A DNA stretch of 64,000 nt from Echinometra lucunter (taxonomy: Eukaryota; Echinodermata; Echinoidea; Camarodonta; Echinometridae), in NCBI GenBank assembly GCA_029962745.1, contig CM057151.1, forward strand, positions 1,553,298-1,617,297. The letters run 5' to 3'. Below the pieces are notes generated by a model. It was not told the origin of the DNA and did not search any database. It saw only the letters and a program-made list of their open reading frames with translations. The translations under genes were made by a program, and so were the position numbers. This document shows positions 58,406 to 64,000 of this stretch, one piece after another (within the stretch, counting starts at the first letter, position 1; each line of letters begins with the position of its first letter).

Positions 58406-60133
58406 GAAACATACGTTACCACTTTCATACTGGACAATAAGATATGCCTTACAGTGCCAGATTGCATGATATCATTGTTTTTCTGATCTACAGGAATATA
58501 CGTACAAGTCCAAAGAGGGTAGCATTCATATTTAAAAGCTTTGCAATTGATAAACTGGAAAAGGAGAGATGGAGCAAAAGGTAGAGATAAGAGTTGTAAC
58601 ATACGTTACCATAATTTCTTAAAAAGACAAATCTAGAGGGATGGAATCATTGTTGTAGAGTTGAAAGGAATAGAGTTGAACGTCATGACCTAGGAATATT
58701 TAAAATAAATCCAATGTACACTGCTAAATGAAAGGATTCATACCTTCGTTGTAACATACGTGATGTAACATACGTTACCCTCATTAAAATCATACCTGCA
58801 TTAATCACTTATTACCATCTTAATAGACACAATTAGTGTTTGCGCCATCTGTGAATGGTCCAGGGAGAACTCCAGAGACTACTTTCATTATAATGGTTGC
58901 ATGCAAAGTACCGGTACATGCACAAGACCTCTCTTTGAAAATTTTAGAATAGTATATTTCGCAAAAAATGAGATTTGTTGTTTCATTGCAATATGCTAAT
59001 TGCTTGAATTATGTATATTGATTCAGTCAATAATCCCCTCAAAAAGATTCAGTCAGTACTTTATCCTACATGCATATTTTACACGAGAAATGAACCCATT
59101 TATTTGTGTAACGTAAGTTTCAAATTCTGGTAACGTAAGTTTCAAAAATTCATCATAACCTAAAGGACGTCTGAGCGTGAATGTTATCTTTACTTTGAAA
59201 TTGTTTAATTGTCAGCAATGATGCACAAGATTTTTTCGACAAAAACATATCAAATTCAATAATTCCATGTCTCTCATTTTCCTATTTGGACGGGAGTAAC
59301 TTTAAAGCAAAGATACCCTTTTCAGAATTTTGATCAGCAAACAATTTTTCAATTTTTCTTCCATGATTTCTCGTATTTATAGAGTAGAAATAAACCCAAA
59401 TCAAGATGATAAACCAATGAAATTAGAACGCTGATTTTTCTTTTACCAATTTTAGTCTCTAAATATTGTCAGTTTATCATTATGGTGTAGTAAAGTAGGT
59501 TTCAAGTGTTGGTAACGTAAGTTTCATACATTGTTTTCGTATTGATATGGCTTGATTTATAAAAAATATTATTGTCACAGAACTGTTTGGAGGCTTATAA
59601 AGCAATAATCACTAACGATGGGGTGGATAAAAAGCCTTTCTGGATCAGAAATCCAAGGGGCTTCTAAAAATTTGACCATGCAAGCTGAAAAGGAAGCAAT
59701 TTTTTCTAACATATGACTTAAAACTGAATGGCTGCTATAAAGGGTGTGTGTTATTTTTATTTTATTTTTTTTTACCGATCGGTTAGAGTCATCAAAATCA
59801 ACAGAGAAGACTGCTGTCACATATCTTTGGGGTCTCATCTGTAGAAAAGTTTCAAACGGCCCACCAGAAAGCCCCGCCTCTATCCAAGTACAGAACATCT
59901 TAAAAGATCTCTTCAGATTACTTTTTAAATCAAAAGGATCATAAATTGAAAATGCCTTCAAGGATTTCTCATTTGTATAAAAAGGGGTAAACCAAATATC
60001 TTCTTGTTAATTTGTCAGGGTAATTAGCACCAAAATTACAGTTAATGTCAAAACTGATAAGGTTGATATGAATGTCACTCTGATCCTTTAAAAGTTGCAG
60101 CCCTTTCGATGTTATTTTAGGCTAAGACCTACA

Positions 60134-60136
<3 letters not shown>

Positions 60137-60168
<32 letters not shown>
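60137..60168. repeat. Poly-T tract
   Basis: An uninterrupted T run of about 32, possibly the inverse of a retroposon poly-A tail. Confidence 0.9.
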
Positions 60169-60169
<1 letters not shown>

Positions 60170-60429
60170 GAGACTTCATACGTTAGCCAGCTATGGAGCA
60201 TCGTAATAGTTTTATATAATTTATGAGGAACTTTTATTGCTCTACATTACTTGAGTCTGTGTCCAAAGGCGTTAGAGCTCAAAATGAAATTTCAAATATT
60301 GTTGAATGTTGATGTTTATTATGAAAAAGCGTCTATTGTTCACGTTTGAGAACAATTCCTTCAAACTACTAGTACTCACTTATATTCAAAGGTATATTTG
60401 TAATAGGGTACAAGGATGCATACTTTATT

Positions 60430-60566
60430 TCATTAGTGACGAGGTGAGGGGATGGGGGAGGGGAAGGGAAAGAGGGTGAGAAAGATAGGCAATGAGGAAG
60501 ATGGGAGGATAAGGAAAATGATGGGTGATGAAGATGAGGGAATGAGGAAGATGGGGGAATGTGGAT
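60430..60566. repeat. Purine-rich strand-asymmetric tract
   Basis: About 135 bp almost free of pyrimidines other than T on the + strand, with repeated GATGAGGAAGATGGG-like words. Confidence 0.7.
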
Positions 60567-61587
60567 GAACTCATACTACAGCAGGAGTTTGGTCATATTG
60601 CAGTATATGCATTTACCTCCTTGGTTTTTGCAGTAATGAATACTAATACTTCTGTCATGTCTGTTGTTTGTATATTAACGATTTCCTTCATAAAATTGGT
60701 TTTATTTACTACTCTGCCACACAACTGCTTTATTCTACGAACTCCTTGTTATCAGTGGGTAATATCAGACCCGGCATGAAGATGAAAAATGCCAGATACC
60801 TAGAACACTACTTAACAATAAAGTTAGTGAAACTTACGTTACCCATCTCTTATTGAACTAAAGATTCCAAGAACGCATTTTAAAAAATCCTTTTAGGCAG
60901 AAAACAGCAGTTTTCAAGTTGAATTATCTTGATAACATAAGAAAAATTCCCAAAATGTTTCCATTTGTCTTAAAATCCCCCAAATCACCATAAATTTTAC
61001 TGTAAACTTACGACGATAACTCCAGGAACAAACCTGGAAACAAATCCCACAGTAATGTAGTATTATAAGAAATTTCAACTTTAGTTTTGACCTTATATCA
61101 TCTCATAAATATTTTACGAGTTCATGATATGATTTACACAAATTTGCCAAGACACTACTATGTGAAAATACATTTGTTTATGTTTTAGAAAGACCCGTGT
61201 AACTTACGTTACCGTATGTGAAACTTACGTTACAAGTAATCCATCGCACATAACTTTGGGCTCAAAGTCTCACGTGGATCACAAATGTTACTCAAGAATT
61301 TTAGGGCATCGTAGTAATTGTAAACATAAAAAACATCTCCTGAGCATTTATCAGACGTTGATTGTCCTGAAAAATATGCACATTGTTGAAGTTTATTTTT
61401 GTAAAAAGTGACATTTCAGTTCTATATCACATCCACACCGAATGAAACACTATACCTCACCGGCAACATTTACAAACATTGCATTTGAAGAAGAAACGCA
61501 CTTCAAACTCATTATCAAGCAAGTTTAAAGCTACGGTCACCAATTTTGAAGCCTTTGAAATATAATGACAGGGGTAACGTAAGTTAC

Positions 61588-64000
61588 ATGGGAATATTTA
61601 CATCAGTTCATGAAAATTGACACAGCAGTCCCATGAAGAGGTTTCATATGCTCATATTACCCAAATACACGCTTGAATATATGCCTCTTGCATTGGTATC
61701 AAAATAAAACCTTTCGCGGAAACTTTATTTTTTCACTTTTGTGACTTTGTAATTGCGCCGATATAGTGGTTTTGAGCCTGTAATACACACGTGGACAGGG
61801 ATACCGTGCAAATAATGACGTTTATCAAACCGTTACATTTTCAATTTTTATTTTTATGCAGGGCCTCATCAATGAAAAGATAGCCCAATGTATTCTCTTT
61901 CAGTTGATATAAGTTTTATACTTATTTGATTTTGAAAAGATCAACTTGTAAATTTTGAAAAATTGCCAAAAATGGCTAAAAATCAGCTTCCCATTCATTT
62001 TCAATGGGAAATACTCACTCGTTTCGTAGAATTTTGACAAGCATTAGCTATTTACTTTCTATTTCTTTTCCCTACTAACATTTCATGCAACATTATCTAA
62101 AAAGTAGATCAGACTTTCTCTATCAAATGATACCAAACATTTGCTGTTAAAATAAGGAGATCAACATGAGGAATTGCACTGAGTAAAGGACAAAAAACGG
62201 TCCACTTTTTGGTCACAGCTCAGCATGCTTTGGTACAGAAACTGAAATCTGCTGCGGACACCCTACTCAGAGAGCACTCTAAGCCAGTCAAGGCAGGGTC
62301 AAGTCATTCAAGAGACTGCAGGTGCAAATAAGTTTGCCCTTCTACGTTTTTGTATAGCCTGAACTTTCTGAAGCATTCTTGAGACTATACTTCTAGGAAC
62401 AATTGAAGTATTTAGTATTATCTTCATTATCATGAGTTGTAATTAATGCATGAGGGAGATGAAAAAAAATTATCTCGCTTCTAGCTTCTAAGTCAAATTC
62501 GATCAACAAAAGTTCATGCACCTCGTTACCCACAAACAATGTCAAGTTGGATGCAATAACTAAATAAGCTTACACAAATTTGCTTTAACTGTTCTTTAAA
62601 TTCAGGAAACCGACACATACAGCCAATGAGGTTGAGGAGGGGGTTGTGCTCTCAACGCCTGTCTAGATTTCTTTTGGTATGTACCCAACTTTTGAAAAGA
62701 AATTCAATTTTTATTTTACTTCTTTTTTTTTTAAGAATTATTTTTCTTACAATTTTGAAATATTTTGATGTGAAAGTACATGTAGGCCTAGAATTCAAAT
62801 TATGGATGTATATGTATGCAGTGGATATAACGGTAAGTAACCATGATGTTTAATAATATCTCCAAGTGTCTCTGTCTGAGCAATCATAAATGTTCTTTCT
62901 GTGTTCACCCAGGTTTATAATGATAATAATATTCTGGATTTATATAGCGCCTAATACATCTCCAAGAGAGTCTCTAAGAGCTTTACAGAAAGATTATTCA
63001 TCTTCATTCTAATGCCCAAAATGTTTCATTTAAATTGTCACATTGAAATTGTCACATTTAAATTGTTCATTCTGAATACTTTACAATACCAAAATCAAAC
63101 ACACATAAAAAATGTTGGGTCTACACCACTGTCCCCTGGGTTTTTTTCCTCCCGAATTAAATTTTGTCAGTTGTTTGTATGTTACACCAGCCAGAGTCAT
63201 TTTGATGTCTTATACATAGGTTAAGATTTTGAACGCATGCATTGGCAACTAAAGTATGATTTTTCTTGTTATTTTGTCTGATCTTAGCTGTGGTAGGTCT
63301 ATCAACTTCATACAGTCACCTATGCGTTTCATGAAGAGTTTTAGTTGTGGTCTGACATAGTATGGGACAGAATACCTTAGACTTGCCCGGCATATGTACG
63401 GTATTACATGTAAATGGCTCTAATAAAATCTAGGCCAAAACTGAACATCCATGCACAGTGGGGAGTTGAAAAGGCTTTTTTAAAATGTATTTTTGTGTTG
63501 CTTTTAAGTGACATGCTGGTGGCATCACGTTTTGCCTTGCTATCGATGGCCATGTTGCGAACCCATCTGTATATTCCAAGTTCATCGAAGGCTGAGGATG
63601 TTGAATTTGCCTCAAATTACTGCTTTGACATTGCATAGGCCTACAACCCTGAAGTTTGTGCAACAATGGATTTTATTCAGAGGTATCGGTATTGATTATT
63701 TCCTTGATTTTCCTACGTCTTTTTTCGCACCGTTTCACAAAAATTACTCTTTTCTGGCCTTCCATTCGTCCCGCTTTTGTTCTCGCAATAACTTAAAAAA
63801 TGCAGGTGATGGATCAACACTGCATGACACAAATGAGTGACGATAATCTGATCAGTGTTTATTAATAAGACTCTGTAATAATGTCGGATTTTAGGGCTGC
63901 AAAATTAGATTACGTGCTGTCAATTTATAGGGCGATCCTTTGAAGAGCTTCGGACAATGTTGGAGTCTTGACATGCTTGAAGAGTAGCATTTGTAACAGA
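61588..64000. other. Terminal stretch, no gene recognised
   Basis: AT-rich. One repeat tail is listed separately. A possible exon-like segment at 62606-62678 (CAG acceptor-like, GTATGT donor-like) has no recognisable protein. Confidence 0.45.
62920..63005 (+). mobile_element. Short interspersed repeat fragment
   Basis: ATTCTGGATTTATATAGCGC, then TCTAAGAGCTTTACAGAA. This pairing of a TTTATATAGCGC word with a CTAAG-GCTTTACA word is a common interspersed repeat in marine invertebrate genomes as I recall it; the family name is not assigned. Confidence 0.5.

Larger units (their letters stand above)
58406..61587. repeat. Cluster of ten GTAACGTAAGTTTC/GTAACATACGTTAC motifs in both orientations
   Basis: Copies: GAAACATACGTTACC 58406; GTAACATACGTTACC 58596 and 58765 (half copy 58751); GTAACGTAAGTTTC 59108, 59130 and 59512; GAAACTTACGTTAC near 60829 and 61219; GTAACTTACGTTACC 61199; GTAACGTAAGTTAC 61574. 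Some occur as pairs 21-22 bp apart. The region has no recognisable gene. It could be a large decayed element or a diverged tandem array. Confidence 0.75.

Noticed and set aside
62606..62678. Internal exon with CAG acceptor-like and GTATGT donor-like borders
   Set aside because: All three frames are short and none gives a recognisable protein; borders alone are not enough.

Overview
The window is 64 kb of AT-rich metazoan genomic DNA. It has introns with GT..AG borders, tRNA-derived SINEs, many MITEs, long microsatellites and a 500-N assembly gap at 19184-19683. The protein and repeat content fits a marine invertebrate deuterostome, most likely an echinoderm such as a sea urchin; that assignment is inference. 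Nothing looks bacterial or viral.

One gene is certain: WASHC1 (WASH1, the Arp2/3-activating subunit of the endosomal WASH complex). It lies on the + strand as five coding exons between 23124 and 32211 that splice to 482 codons. Its introns hold a SINE and at least five inverted-repeat elements. Its last exon begins a tandem repeat: the segment encoding the proline-rich/acidic DDW tail plus the stop codon is repeated about 7.5 times into the 3' flank.

Layout. 1-19 kb: no gene recognised; it holds MITEs, degenerate tandem repeats and short-motif inverted clusters. 19.7-20.5 kb: a CpG-bearing block that may be a promoter. 23.1-33 kb: WASHC1. 34-37 kb: more MITEs, SINEs and a 2-kb-spaced inverted repeat. 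38.1-39.4 kb and 47.8-51.6 kb: two broken paralogs of an unrecognised gene with a LINE ORF1p-like C-terminal domain. The second has expanded a 23-residue segment into 34 exact in-frame copies. 40.2-46.6 kb: a repeat-rich block marked by a GCTCGCTTCGCTCGCTC-type motif, carrying a 1,179-bp hAT-like element (8-bp target duplication) and a 2,785-bp fold-back element with 1.1-kb arms (9-bp target duplication) whose ends are C/G-rich minisatellites. 52.3-52.8 kb: the 3' end of a LINE. 56.2 kb: a 553-bp TTAA-targeting fold-back MITE with a related site lacking the insert at 46.87 kb. 58.4-61.6 kb: ten copies of a GTAAC-N4-GTTAC-like motif in both orientations, unexplained.

The most unusual content is the fold-back element, the 34-copy repeat protein, the WASH-tail repeat overlapping a stop codon, and several loci built on the same plan (a 14-22 bp motif scattered in both orientations). 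No multi-gene functional system could be supported.
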